DNA of 64,000 nt from Purshia tridentata (Eukaryota; Streptophyta; Magnoliopsida; Rosales; Rosaceae), in contig QANT01005115.1 in the NCBI GenBank assembly GCA_003254885.1, positions 1 to 64,000 of the forward strand. Reading direction: 5' to 3'. Both the position numbers and the translations under genes were made by a program. The notes below the pieces were generated by a model. The model did not search any database and was not told the origin of the DNA. It worked only from the letters and a program-made list of their open reading frames with translations. Positions within the stretch are counted from its first letter, which is position 1. Each line of letters begins with the position of its first letter. Shown piece by piece: positions 1-11,940 of this stretch.

Positions 1-157
1 TGCTATGTTAACAAGCTTGGGGGTTTTTTTTTTTTTCTTCTTATTGTACTAGTCCTACCAAAATTTGGAATAATTTCAAACAAAACTCTTGCTTATATAT
101 AGGCCAGCCTATAAGAACAAGACCCTTACGTTTATATGGTGGTTCAATAGTTTGATC

Positions 158-795
158 TAGGGGTGTGTTTTGGACAGATCGGATTGGAAATAGGGTCATC
201 CAATTTCATTCTAAAAAATTTCGGAATAGAATTTTTATTCCAATTTCCATTTAAAAAAAAATCATAATTTCAACATCTTATTTCAATTCTGAATTTTCGA
301 ATTTATCGAAACTTTCGGATTTTTTTGAAATATCACATTTTTGAAACTTTCAGATAAAGAATTGAAATTTTCGGATACAAAATTGGAAATTTCATATTTT
401 TAGAATATTTTTTAGAGCATCTTCGGAATTTTTGTGTGTGTGAATAATGATGAAATTAACAACAACAAAAAATAATTCAATAGATTATGATGTGTTTCAA
501 TGTTATTATGATACACCTATTTTATATTAATAGTATTAGTCATTTTTTTAATATGTATGTATCATACTAAATAAATGATAAAATATATAATTTAATATAA
601 ATACAGAATAACTTGGCATATTTTCGGAATTTGGATTGGAATTTACAGAAGCATTCTTATTCCATTCCAAATTTTCCTAGAATTTTTGGATTTCGGCATT
701 TTCGGATTTCGCATTTGATTTGGCCGGAATAAAATTAGACATTGCTGGATTGGATTTAGTCGGATTTGGATTTTCCAATTCAAATCACACCCCTA
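158..795. mobile_element. hAT-like MITE (non-autonomous DNA transposon)
   Basis: The element begins TAGGGGTGTG and ends with the inverse, CACACCCCTA. The flanking 8-mers, GTTTGATC at 150-157 and GTCCGATC at 796-803, match at 6 of 8 positions, as expected of an aged 8-bp target-site duplication made by hAT transposases. The interior is AT-rich, has no coding capacity and repeats phrases such as TTTCGGA and GGAATTT on both sides. At 638 bp with short terminal inverted repeats it fits a miniature inverted-repeat element. The superfamily is inferred from the 8-bp duplication and TAGGG end. Confidence 0.7.
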
Positions 796-803
796 GTCCG
801 ATC

Positions 804-3800
804 TACTTGATTATCAACATCAAAAACTACAAATAAAACACACATAGAGTAAGATAACAGAAACCATTGCCAAGAGCTTGATCATCATTAGCAAATGGTT
901 TAAAGCCCTGAAGCCATACGAGTAATGCATATTGCATAATGCTATTAGATTATATGCTATCTTTACACTAAATTACTTTTCAGCCAATTTAGCATGAATT
1001 TGAAAATTTGGTCAGGCATACTTAGTTTCTTAATTTGCTAATTTTCTCCAATATCTTAAACTTTAAAGTATGTTCAATAATTTGTAATTTAATCACATGT
1101 AATTCGACAAATATGTGTCTATCAACCTACTATTAATTCCCAAATATATGAAGTTGATTATCATGCCAATTATATGAACTTGATTATCATTCAAATCTAA
1201 TTTAAAAAAGGAACCAGAAATATATGATTTCGGTTGGAGAAAATAAATATATATGTCATCAATCCCACACTTCATGCACTCTTAATAGAAGTTTAGTTTG
1301 TTTTTGGCCAAATAATAAAGTTTAGTTTAATTCATGAACTTGTGTGAGTTCTTATGTGGGATTTGGGCCTTATTTGGGCTTATTGGATCATTAGTAGAGG
1401 CTTCCCTTGACTCAGCCTCTCACTAACATACTGGCCTTTGTTGGTTAGGCTTTCCTCGACATACAAACATTAGTTCAAAAGTTCTAAGGTTAGTCCAAAT
1501 AACGAGGATGAACGAGATAAATGTTAAGATTATGCTAGGTTAAGGGTTGGCCTTTATAAACCTTTGTTGGTTATGAATGAGATAAATCAGAAAAAATAAT
1601 AATAATAATAAAACAAATATAGCTGAGGATTTTTAAAAAAGTAAATAAATCAATTGTTTGAGACACATAAAAGTAAACAAAGAAAGAGGGTAGCAAGAGG
1701 GGTCTACATGTGACCCAAAATGCAAAACAAGATTGGAGTTTGGACCCAAAATTTGAGTTTATGGGGAAGGGAAGATGAGGACAAAACCTGAGAAATGCGA
1801 AGGCAGAAAATAAATTTGATGCTGTCAATCTCCCAAAAGCCGTAACATGGTCGGCGTGATGAAAGGGAATGTGCACACAAAGTCAAGCTCTCTCATCATC
1901 ATCATCATCATCATCTATGCCCTTGGATTGCTCATTTTCATTTGCTCCATACTTCATATCACTTTCCAATTTAAATTAGACACCAACTTAATTTGTCATT
2001 CATGGAAATCAGATGGCCATTATCTTCAAATCGGTGAGAAATTATTCCAACGTTTTTGGAGCCCCCTCTTCCCAAATACAATAAGCCACGTACCTAGCCT
2101 AGCTAGGGCCGGGTATATATGCCTATAGGGTCCACAATGTGAGACAGGTCGACATTAATACTACTAAGTTCAAACAAATGTTGAATGGTTTTGTTTTTTT
2201 GGACCGGAAACAGCATGTTATAGAGTGCTATTTTGTTCTCGTGGCATCATCACTGGTGAGTAAAATAACTTTCGCATGTTATATATGCATGTCTTGCCTA
2301 TAAGCCTTTTGAACTCACGTATTTAGTGAGTTGTAAATTCAATCAAATATTTATAGATATAAATGTTAAATTTATTTGATATATGTGGTTTAAGATCTAC
2401 TTTTAAGTTCATGCATCAAACAAGAGAATTGATCTCCAGCTTTTCGTAGTTTAGTTAAAGAAACATAATTAAAACCATTTTAAGAAGATTACAAGTCATT
2501 TTCACTTTAGCCTCAAGCTATGCTTACTTGAAGCAAGATACTACTATCTGTCTGAGTCTCTCTATCTCTCTCTCTTCTCTTATAAAGGACAAACACACTA
2601 TGCCAAATGGGCATCGAGAAAGGGTGATTGAAGATAAGACATAGTGGGCCATTAGGTACACTCACTTTCACTTAGAGGGAACAAGGAAGCAACAAGATTC
2701 CCTTTTTATTAGTTCTTTGGCACATTTGATTCTACTAATTAATTAACATTAATTTTTAAGGGTGAGAGAGTCACTTGCATTGCATGATAACATCCATGGA
2801 TTCACGGTCTGAAATTCTTCTTGGGTACCCAAATAACCCTTCTTATATATAATTAATCACCATTAATTTATTTTATATTTGGTTCTTCTAGAATAAGCAT
2901 TTTGTGATTGAAACATATTGTAGTCTTATATTTTTAGGCTTTTAGCATGCGCATAAAGTGATCAGACAAAAAACTAAGTACTTCAAATACCAAGTCCCAA
3001 CAATGTGGAAGCAAAGACAAGAAATAAAATGTGACTTCAATTTTCTGAAGTGCTTTACACTGTTTCCTCCTTATTCCTTCTCTAGTGGGGTTGGATTAAT
3101 ATGGCTTTATTAATTATAACACACTATATATAATGAAATAAATATTGCCCACCAAAGTGTTTTGAAATTATTATAAGGGCAACTTGGGATTAAACAAGAA
3201 TAAGCATACAATATATAATGAATTAGATTGTAGATACAGATAGTAGAGAGGCATATTTTTACAGATAGGATGAATGAATGAGACCACCAAGACAAAAGGG
3301 GACATGCATGTTAGCTTAAGTGGAAGGCACTACTCTCATACGTCATCTTATATTTATGACTTTAACCATAAGGTTGAAGCTTCTCTCTGCTCAACCGTGT
3401 GTGTCACTGTCGCTGTCCCCAGATAAACCAGTTCAGGACTGAGGACCCATCTGCTTCAAACCCCCAAAACCTCACAACTGCAACCAGATTCCATTTACAC
3501 CAGAAGGGTCAAAACCCACTGTTCCTAGAACACAGTGGTCTATGTTCAAAGCTTCAGCCATATTAAACTGCAGTTTCGTTGGAAAATAGAGAATCTCACT
3601 AAACAAGTTTTAAGTATTGTATAACAATATATAAGATTCTGAATTTTTTGATTCGTTGTCAATTTGTTTTGAGTTTGATACTCTAATTCTAGTGTAGTTT
3701 TAAAGAAGACAGTTCATCCACATGTTGAGCCGATTTGGTCATTTATTTGAGATTCATATGCCGATGTCATGTAATATAATTTGTTAATGTGCTTAGCTCA

Positions 3801-4640
3801 ATCCGGCCTCAAGTGAGGGGCATATTGGAAAATGTAGAATCCTAAATTAAGAAATACTTAGCACCTTTAATTAATGCCATAAATTAGATCAATGATCACC
3901 ACATCCTACATTAGTTTAACTAAGTTTCAAGGTACCTTCGAGGACCCTAATTAGAACTTTTTGGTTAAGTTATGTAGACATATGTACTAGGAAGTTGCAG
4001 GAGAGGAGCATATACGTATGGCTGGCTTACTTGAAGTGCCAATGAGTCAATGCCTAATATAAGCCAATTGGATCACTTAATCATGAACATGATATCAAAA
4101 CCCTCTTGGCCATTATGTTATGCTCCATGTGTATGTTATATGAGAGAGAAAATAAACCAGCTCATCTCTACAGATGGATCATGTTACAAATTACAAGAAC
4201 TATTTTGATATTTGTAGCAGCTAGTTCTGGATGCTGCATATTAACATATATTGCTAATCAAAGGGTATTTTGGTCATAATCTCAAGCTAAGATGCTATAG
4301 TATTCCCATAAGATCTCAGTTGTACTAGTTTAAATCTGAAAACTAAGTCACCTTCTCTACTAAATTGGCATGCAAACTTTAGCTCATACGTGGAAAGTAC
4401 TATTAGATGTACAATAAATATTGCTGTACTATGGTTATGCAAGTGCTGGTTAGGTTTCAACATCTCTCCTTTTCTTTTGGTTTTTTCTTTTACTTATGCT
4501 GTTACCGTTAGGTTGGAGAGCAGATGGTTGTTGCAGTGAAGGGGTTTTTTGGTAATTTCATGTAAACCAAATATGCCATTAACAACTTGCAACCATATCC
4601 CAGTGGTATTATTGTAGTTTTATGACAATTAGAGGGCTTT
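804..4640. other. Intergenic region, no gene recognised
   Basis: AT-rich non-coding DNA. An AAT microsatellite lies near 1597-1612, a CAT repeat near 1893-1915 and a CT-rich tract near 2555-2580. Short open frames here have no recognisable domain and no coding-like composition. The last few hundred bases are presumably the promoter of the downstream GRAS gene. Confidence 0.5.
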
Positions 4641-5807
4641 TGTTGATCCAGAATTTTTTATAGTCTCACAGGTGGATTCTCTTCAGTGGACTCTGCTCTC
4701 TCTGTCTGTCTCCCTCACTCCACTCTCAAAAGACTCGGGTCTAGAGTGGAATTCCTCAAATAAGGTATTCCTGTCAAACAAAGATTTGATGTTGAAGTTG
4801 GAATTATTCTAAAATTAAAGTTCTATCATTTACTAGATTTTTTCCCCGGAAATTCTCTGTTTTTCACTGATATTAGTGATTTTGTTACAATAGTCCTTTC
4901 CTTTTTGGGAAAATTTTGAGCTCTAAGTTGTATTGTCGTGGATGATTCTCTATTACTGAAACTGGGTTGGTGATATTTCTTCAAGGTATATTTTATATGA
5001 ATCTTTTCCTTTTAGTGGATTTAATAATGCTCTGTTATCATATTCTCAGTTTTTTCTGGACAAACTGAAGGTTGAAGCTTGAAATCGATATTACGTGGCA
5101 TATATGCCTTTGTTGTCCTTGTGTGTTTCTGAGATTTGGTGGCCTTTGTCTTTATAAACTGTTTCATGTTTGTGAAAAGTACCAATGTTTATAATGGCTT
5201 GAAACAAATGGGTTTCTTATGAAATGAAAATTTAGATTCCAATTTAATGGTGTTGGCCAAAGATTAAGTGCTTTGTGTTTGTCTGTGTAGGATGGGCTGG
5301 TGATTTCCTGGATGAAATGTGGTCATTGTTTATTTCATTACAAAATAATTCGGAGGATAGTATTCCCTAATTCTAAGGATAGTCATTGTTTATAATTCAT
5401 TCATATTATGGAGACCCAATTATTGAGAAGGATACTTGAGAATCACCCAATTCGTTTATTTCATTTCATGATCTTAAAATTGCACCAGTAATTTTATGAT
5501 CATTATCGGTTCAAATCTATCGTTTGTGAACTTTTTGAATTTCTTTATTATTTTGTGATCATATCTTGTTCATCATTGAATTTTGAGTTTATTATTTAGG
5601 TTGAGTCTATCATCATATCTTTAGTATGCTGTGCTCTTTTGTTCTAGATATGGTGTAACCAAGGTCTCTTGTTTTCATACAGATACTGTTCTAGCAAGAG
5701 AGTTCAAGGCTTCCTATATGGCTCCCATGAAAACTGAATAACAAGAAGGAGAGACACTTTTTGGCAAGCAGATTTTTAATTCAAGTCCTCAATCAGACTA
5801 TTCTTCA
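4641..5807 (+). promoter_or_regulatory. 5' leader and leader intron(s) of the GRAS gene
   Basis: A CT-rich stretch at about 4680-4730, typical of plant transcription starts, is followed by a plausible donor AAG/GTATTC at 4764/4765. A T-rich region leads to a good acceptor, CATACAG, ending at 5682. A large leader intron is therefore inferred. The final leader exon holds a small upstream ORF, 5718-5741 (MAPMKTE), 66 bases before the main start, which could reduce translation. Exon limits in the leader are inference. Confidence 0.45.
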
Positions 5808-7466
5808 ATGCAAGCATCAAAGCAGCACAGAAGTTCAAGTATGTCCAACCGATTGTACTATCAGCCAATCCAAGAAGTAGAAGCCTACCGCTTGCCTCAG
5901 TTCCGAATTTCAGACCCCCAGCTGCATTACAAAGAGAGCAGCCAAAGTACCAACTTCTCAGCTCAGAGCTTCCATGAACAATACACTTTGGAGTCTTCCT
6001 CAGCAAATGGCAGCTACATTGTTTATAACTCCCCATCAACTGTCAGTTTCTCACCCAATGGCAGCCCAATGTCACAGCAAGATTCTCATTCATACCCACC
6101 TGACCAGCACCATTCCCCAGACCATAATTATAGCTCTCCAATAAGCGTGTCCTGCATAACTGATGATACAAATGACTTCAAGTACAAGCTGAAAGAATTA
6201 GAAACTGCAATGCTAGGTCCTGATTCCAATATTCTTGACAACTATTGTAGTACCCTTCAGACTGGGACAAGCAATGCCCTTCAAGAAACTGACAGCTGGG
6301 GAAAGATTATGGAAACAATCTCTAAAAAGGATTTAAAACAGGTCCTCATCTTCTGTGCAAAAGCAGTAGCAGATAATGATCCGTTAATGGCTCAATGGAT
6401 GATGGATGAATTACGCCTGATGGTGTCAGTTTCGGGTGAGCCAATTCAAAGGTTGGGAGCATACATGTTGGAAGGGCTAGTTGCACGGAGGGCTTCCTCA
6501 GGGAGCAACATCTACAAGGCTTTGAGATGCAAAGAACCAGCAAGTTCTGAACTCCTATCATACATGCATATTCTTTATGAGGTTTGCCCCTACTTTAAAT
6601 TTGGGTACATGTCTGCAAATGGAGCCATTGCAGAAGCCATGAAGGATGAAAACAGAGTTCACATCATTGATTTCCAAATTGGCCAGGGGAGTCAGTGGGT
6701 CACTCTAATCCAGGCTTTCGCAGCCAGACCTGGTGGACCACCGCACATCCGCATAACAGGTATAGACGATTCCATGTCAGCTTATGCCCGAGGAGGAGGA
6801 CTAAATATTGTGGGAAAGAGGCTATCTAAGCTTGCGGAGATGTTTAAGGTGCCATTTGAATTCCATGCTGCTGCCATGTCTGGTTGTGAAGTTCAGCTAG
6901 AGAATCTTGGGGTTCGGCCTGGGGAGGCTTTGGCTATAAATTTCGCATTCATGCTGCATCACATGCCAGATGAGAGTGTCAGCACTCAGAATCACCGTGA
7001 CCGGCTTTTGAGGATGGTGAAGAGCCTGTCTCCAAAGGTAGTGACTCTTGTTGAGCAAGAATCTAACACAAACACTGCTGCATTCTTTCCACGCTTTGTG
7101 GAAACACTGAATTACTACACGGCTATGTTTGAGTCAATTGATGTGACTCTTCCAAGGGGTCATAAGGAGCGGATCAATGTGGAGCAACACTGCTTGGCTA
7201 GGGAGGTTGTTAACATAATAGCATGTGAGGGGGTTGAGAGGGTGGAAAGACATGAGCTTCTCGGGAAGTGGAGGTTGCGGTTCACAATGGCTGGATTTAC
7301 TCCATACCCTTTAAGCTCCTTGGTGAATGCCACCATCAAGACACTGCTAGAGAACTACTCTGACAAGTATAGGCTTGAAGAGAGAGATGGGGCTCTCTAT
7401 CTTGGCTGGAAGAACAGAGATTTGGTTGCTTCTTGTGCATGGAGGTGCAAATCAGGCACCAATTGA
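5808..7466 (+). CDS. PAT1-like: GRAS transcription regulator, PAT1/SCL subfamily
   Basis: Intronless 552-residue protein. The first 170 residues are variable, rich in Ser, Gln, Tyr and His, and carry the PAT1-branch motif ending YKLKELETAMLGPD. The GRAS domain follows: first leucine-rich region (KQVLIFCAKAVADND), VHIID block near residue 284 (VHIIDFQIGQGSQW), second leucine-rich region, PFYRE block near 422 (AAFFPRFVETLNYY) and a C-terminal SAW block (WKNRDLVASCAW). Arabidopsis PAT1 is a positive regulator of phytochrome A signalling; close relatives are SCL5, SCL13 and SCL21. GRAS proteins act mostly as co-regulators. The first ATG is used; a second Met at codon 12 (MSNRLYYQP) resembles the start of many relatives and is an alternative. 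The gene converges on the WRKY gene 0.84 kb downstream. Confidence 0.95.
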   Translation: MQASKQHRSSSMSNRLYYQPIQEVEAYRLPQFRISDPQLHYKESSQSTNFSAQSFHEQYTLESSSANGSYIVYNSPSTVSFSPNGSPMSQQDSHSYPPDQHHSPDHNYSSPISVSCITDDTNDFKYKLKELETAMLGPDSNILDNYCSTLQTGTSNALQETDSWGKIMETISKKDLKQVLIFCAKAVADNDPLMAQWMMDELRLMVSVSGEPIQRLGAYMLEGLVARRASSGSNIYKALRCKEPASSELLSYMHILYEVCPYFKFGYMSANGAIAEAMKDENRVHIIDFQIGQGSQWVTLIQAFAARPGGPPHIRITGIDDSMSAYARGGGLNIVGKRLSKLAEMFKVPFEFHAAAMSGCEVQLENLGVRPGEALAINFAFMLHHMPDESVSTQNHRDRLLRMVKSLSPKVVTLVEQESNTNTAAFFPRFVETLNYYTAMFESIDVTLPRGHKERINVEQHCLAREVVNIIACEGVERVERHELLGKWRLRFTMAGFTPYPLSSLVNATIKTLLENYSDKYRLEERDGALYLGWKNRDLVASCAWRCKSGTN

Positions 7467-8307
7467 TGCTTTTTCTTATTGGAATGGGCAAGGCAAGCTT
7501 AGAATACAACATTTTTTTCCATCTGTTTTACACTTGCTAGCCGCTAACTGCTTATGAGAAGGGTGACATCAGCTGTGTACACTTCATATTTGAAGTTAGC
7601 CGTTTTCTTTGAGACCATTTCATGCCTCAAACCTTTTTCGTTTAGATGGCTGAGAGAGAAAACTGATTTCAGGAGTCATGGGGTTGTACATGGTTGTCGA
7701 GTAACTGGCACAATTGCTTTCTTTTTTCACCACTTTTTGGAGGGAGCTTAATTTGAATACCATTAAATAAAGAAAACTAAAAATAATTTGGAAGATTCGT
7801 TTTCCAAATTAACTTAAAATAGATTAAGGTACAATAATTTACAATTGTGTGATCGAAAATACATGGGCATCAAAGATACCAAGCAAGCAACCATGCATGG
7901 TCTATTTTGATCTTCGGCATACAACATGTTCACCTAATCTTGAAGTTGAAGGATCTTGAGCCAAATAAAGTTTTACAAAGGTTTATGAATAACATTAGCA
8001 AAATCAGTAAAACAGCTAATCATATATCAGGTACTCCTGAGTCCTGAGTCTGATCTACTCTTTGAGTTTATTTGATCCATTTAAATAATTTACACAACTT
8101 ATGATACTCTTTCAATCTGCTGTCGAAAGCTATTGGCATTCTGTCAAATCCTACCCTCCAGCCAAGGGTACCTTCCCCACGAGCATCCTATCTCCCAAAA
8201 AAGAAAAAAGGGGAAGAAAGAATAAGATAAACCCCTAGCACCAGGCATGTCCTGATACATGAATACATTATTTAGGGTCTAGATGAATGTGGATCCAGCA
8301 TCACAGG
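7467..8307. other. Convergent 3' flanks of the GRAS and WRKY genes
   Basis: Holds the 3' untranslated regions of the plus-strand GRAS gene and the minus-strand WRKY gene. AATAAAG-like polyadenylation signals occur near 7765 on the plus strand. Two short open frames (7375-7751) overlap the GRAS end and its 3' UTR and show no domain. Nothing else is recognised. Confidence 0.5.
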
Positions 8308-10859
8308 TTAGGTTTGGACAGGTTCTGCTTTCGGCTTTGGCTTTTCTTGCTCTAGTGGATTACTTTCCGGACATAAATTGTCATTAACAACCATATCAGG
8401 GCAAGCGTTATTGCCTTCTGATTTGTTTCCTGTCTCACCATTTTGCAGTTCATTTGCTCTACAAACAATCATATCAGGGGGATCACTTTCTTCTTTGGTA
8501 CATACTTTGCCTCTATCAGGACCCAGATCAGAATCAACAACCATATCAGAGCTGGCAACATCACTTAATCCTGATTTAGTCCTTGACTCACCATTAAGTT
8601 GCTTCTTTAGTTTATCTTTGGGTTCTGGGCCAGTATATACCACAATATCACGGCCGACAGCATTCCCTTCTGATTTAGTGCCAGACTCACCATTACGAGC
8701 TGTTGGAAACACGTTCAATGCTGCTGCATTATGAGTAACGGTCCTTGTGGGGGGCATATCATGATCATGATGCCCCTCATATGTGGCTATAACCACTTTT
8801 GAATCATGAGACGCCCTCTCTACATGTTTCTTAACAGGGCATCCAGGATTTGAGCATCTATAGTAACTCCTACATAGTGCAAGTGCAGATGCAAAGCAGA
8901 GTCAGCAAAAACCTTTAAAGCAAAAAATTATACCAAAAAATGTTTACATCAAAGGTATTAATTAGAAAACTTCAAATGATAAGCAGATTCCATTTACAGC
9001 CTTCTCTGACATACAAGCCAAAAAAGACCAAAGTCCCAAACCAAACAAAACCCAAAGGACACCTTTGAACAAAGCTTACAAATGCATGTTGAATCAATCA
9101 CACAGTTGCCCCATTGTGTAAGAAGTAATACTATCATTCTTCCGATATATCATCAAAGCAAGACACAAGACTAGAAAAGTATGTGCAAGTTAAATGAATG
9201 AAAAGAATGCCTTATTGATATATGATTTTACTACATAGAAAATGGTTCAATGGAAGCTCAAAATACTCGGACCATAGAAGTTTTCAAAAAAAAAATTGTC
9301 TACGGAAGGCACTATGACACATATTTGGCTTGCACCACCAGACCCTAACCTCAATTAAGATCCTTAAGTCCGGGCTCATGGGTGGCATAAAGCATGTAAA
9401 TTACTTCCACAGGATATTACTGCAGTTGCATTTGATGATACAAAGCAGTTGCAATGATCCCTGTGAGTAAAATTTTCTTCTTTCCCCTTCCTTGGAAACA
9501 TCAAACAGAAAGATTAGGGGTTAAAAATCATAAACAGCTGATACAATCAACTCTCAGGGAAAAGCTCTTAATGTAAATTTATTTTGTATGAGCAGTGAAA
9601 CTATCAGACATGATAGATGAATTTTTATATTCCCAAACCAATCAGCAGAGTGGCAATTCAAGAACGCACCTAATATAAAAAGTCTATAGATGTTCTCATA
9701 AAAAATAAAGAGTCGTTAAATGTAAGCATTAAATTGATATATACCTTGGATTTGGATTCCCTTTTACTAACTTCTGCCCATATTTGCGCCATCTGTACCC
9801 ATCATTCACGATATCAACCTCACTCAGAGTCTGAACAACAAGACGTGATTCACCAGCTGGCTTATCCACTAGAATGGAGTTGCCATTATGTTTTTCCTTC
9901 TTCCTGGTTTTTGTTTATTTCAAATTTTTTTATGGCTGTTAGACAAAGGTGAGGTGACTATATTGACCAGTGCATAAGAAAATAAAATAGATAAACACAT
10001 TAACATACTGTCTTTTTGAGTCTGGATCGCCATCTCTTGTTCTATTCAATTGTGAAAGCACACCCTGCACACCTTCATTATCTGCAACATTTGAAAGCTG
10101 AGGGCAATCTACTGGCTCAATCTTAGGTGTCTGGTCATGCACATCTGACAATTTGTCTTCAAATACAAGGTCATCAAATAAATCAAGCACAAATTCGTCA
10201 CTATAAAAACCAGAACTAGATAATAACTAAGTTATATCCTCACCTTGAACACCAGTTAACACAGGCTCTTCTGGTCTTTCATCAACAATGGACACAACAA
10301 AACCAACGGCCACTGGGACACTAACTTGAGCTTTAGGATGTTCATGCAGACCAAAGTAAACAGTATCTGTAATCTGCCCATTATGTGAGCGTTCCACTTG
10401 CTTCTTCACTGGACAGTTTGGATGTGTACATCGGTAGTAACTCCGTACATATGCATTTCCCTTAACAAGTTTCTGGCCATATTTTCTCCAGTTATAACCA
10501 TCCTCTAGCACTTTCTCACGTACTGTAGATGGGGCGCTTCCTTCTTGACCAGAATTGGAGACAAGGGCACCAGTTTCGGGGGTTTGTGGTGCTTTATCGG
10601 ATGCTAATGAGGACACACTTCCCTCTTGATTTGATTGCAATGCAGAAACAGCGCCATCAGGGACCTGCAGTGCTTTCATTGATTGAGCACTTCCTTTATG
10701 ATCTGATTGCAATGGGCAGATCCCATTATTAGGAGTTTGATGTGGCACATGAATTTCACTATCAGAACTCTCCTTCTTCGGTAATATATCAGAAGCAACT
10801 TTATCTGTTACATCTTTCCCTAAAGAAATCATGTGAACTTGATTCTTGTATAGTTGCAT
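8308..10859 (-). CDS. WRKY1-like: Group I WRKY transcription factor (WRKY1/ZAP1-like)
   Basis: Four coding exons on the minus strand: 10859-10244, 10156-10009, 9903-9745 and 8869-8308. All introns are GT-AG with matching phases, giving 494 residues. Two WRKY domains mark group I. The N-terminal domain (about 119-175) has WRKYGQK at 124-130 and Cys-X4-Cys with His-X-His; the C-terminal domain has WRKYGQK at 293-299, CSNPGC and HDH. The intron after PNPR in the C-terminal domain is the conserved WRKY R-type intron. Group I factors bind W-boxes (TTGAC) in the nucleus. The tail ends [12 protein letters not shown], like the KPKTEPAQS end recalled for Arabidopsis WRKY1. Residues 30-115 and the tail after the second domain contain degenerate internal repeats. 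The start is the first ATG after an in-frame stop; Met10 (10832) is an alternative. Confidence 0.93.
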
Positions 10860-11940
10860 CCAAACAGAAGAGCGTGCAATTCAATTCACGGTGCCATCAT
10901 TACAACTGACCTTGGCTTCAAAATAATACACATACCGCAGGTTGTTCGACTCTGATCATGTAAAATAAGTGAAAGAATGGCATGGTAAGAACTCGATAGC
11001 TTTAGAATATATTAGAGGTTCAGAAAATAATGGTCCAAGTTTCGTTCAACAAAGATCATGAATGGATGTACATGTATATACAGAACTGTGGGTGTGTCTA
11101 CATGAATAGATATTGTTTCAAATTGATGCATATCATAAAAAGAAGTAGTAGAAGCAGTTCTAGTACTAATAGTTCAAAATTTGCTACATTCCAGAAAGAG
11201 AAAAAAATCAAAACTTGCAATAGAGGGAAAGAAAACTCCAAATTTTCACCCTATTTTCAATTAGAAAAGAAATTACCACCCAATAATTACCCAGAAATAA
11301 AAAATTTTAGAATATAGCCTTCATCAGAATCAAGTAAAAAATGATAATTTCAACGAATTTAACTATTAAGTCAAACCATCTTACTAGTACTAGCTCAGTT
11401 CAGTAGAGAATTTAGATAATTGAAACTAAAATTGGGAAATCAAGGGCTCAATAACACTATTTTCGCATTTTCTCAGCTGCCAAACAGAGCATATGCTAAT
11501 TACAAGCTACAACTACAACAAATTGTTTATAAAATAAAAATAAAAAAAATAAAACATCAACCAAAGCACATCAGTTTAGGTCAATTATATAATAAATTAA
11601 AAAATTATATAATAACTAAACAATTAGAATAGTGATCTGCAAACCATCTATTTTGAGTTTTGGAGCTCAAAGCACATACCCTATAATTTCGCGATCAGGT
11701 GTTCCAATTCCATGTGAACCCGCTGGCTTAGGATTTAATCAGAGCCGTAGATCACGCCGGTGCAGGGATTTGAGCTGGAGGTAGGAGTTGGGTCTAGTGA
11801 GAGATGAGTCGAAGAAGCTCTGAGGTTCCCAAGTCTAATCCATAATACTACAATGGGGGAGAAAGAGGGGGAGGAGAGATTTGTTGCCTGTTGGAAGGTG
11901 CACGGGGGAATATTTGTTCCTTAGCTGTCTAAGGCTGTGA
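10860..11940 (-). promoter_or_regulatory. 5' leader, leader intron and upstream ORFs of the WRKY gene
   Basis: Reading the minus strand, a CT-rich leader exon (about 11940-11680) ends at a good donor, G/GTATGTG, at 11680/11679. A likely acceptor GTCAG lies at 10906, giving a leader intron of about 774 nt. The first leader exon contains a 10-codon upstream ORF at 11713-11681 that stops one base before the donor. A second very short one, MMAP, lies just after the acceptor. Exon limits are inferred from splice consensus only. Confidence 0.5.

Noticed and set aside
1571-2128. 101-codon minus-strand and 93-codon plus-strand frames
   Set aside because: Both run through AAT and CAT microsatellites and lack any recognisable motif.
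10157-10243. Acceptor TTTATAG near 10201 for WRKY exon 2
   Set aside because: It would leave a 43-base intron and the wrong phase; the acceptor TTTGAAG at 10157 gives an 87-base intron and a conserved protein sequence.
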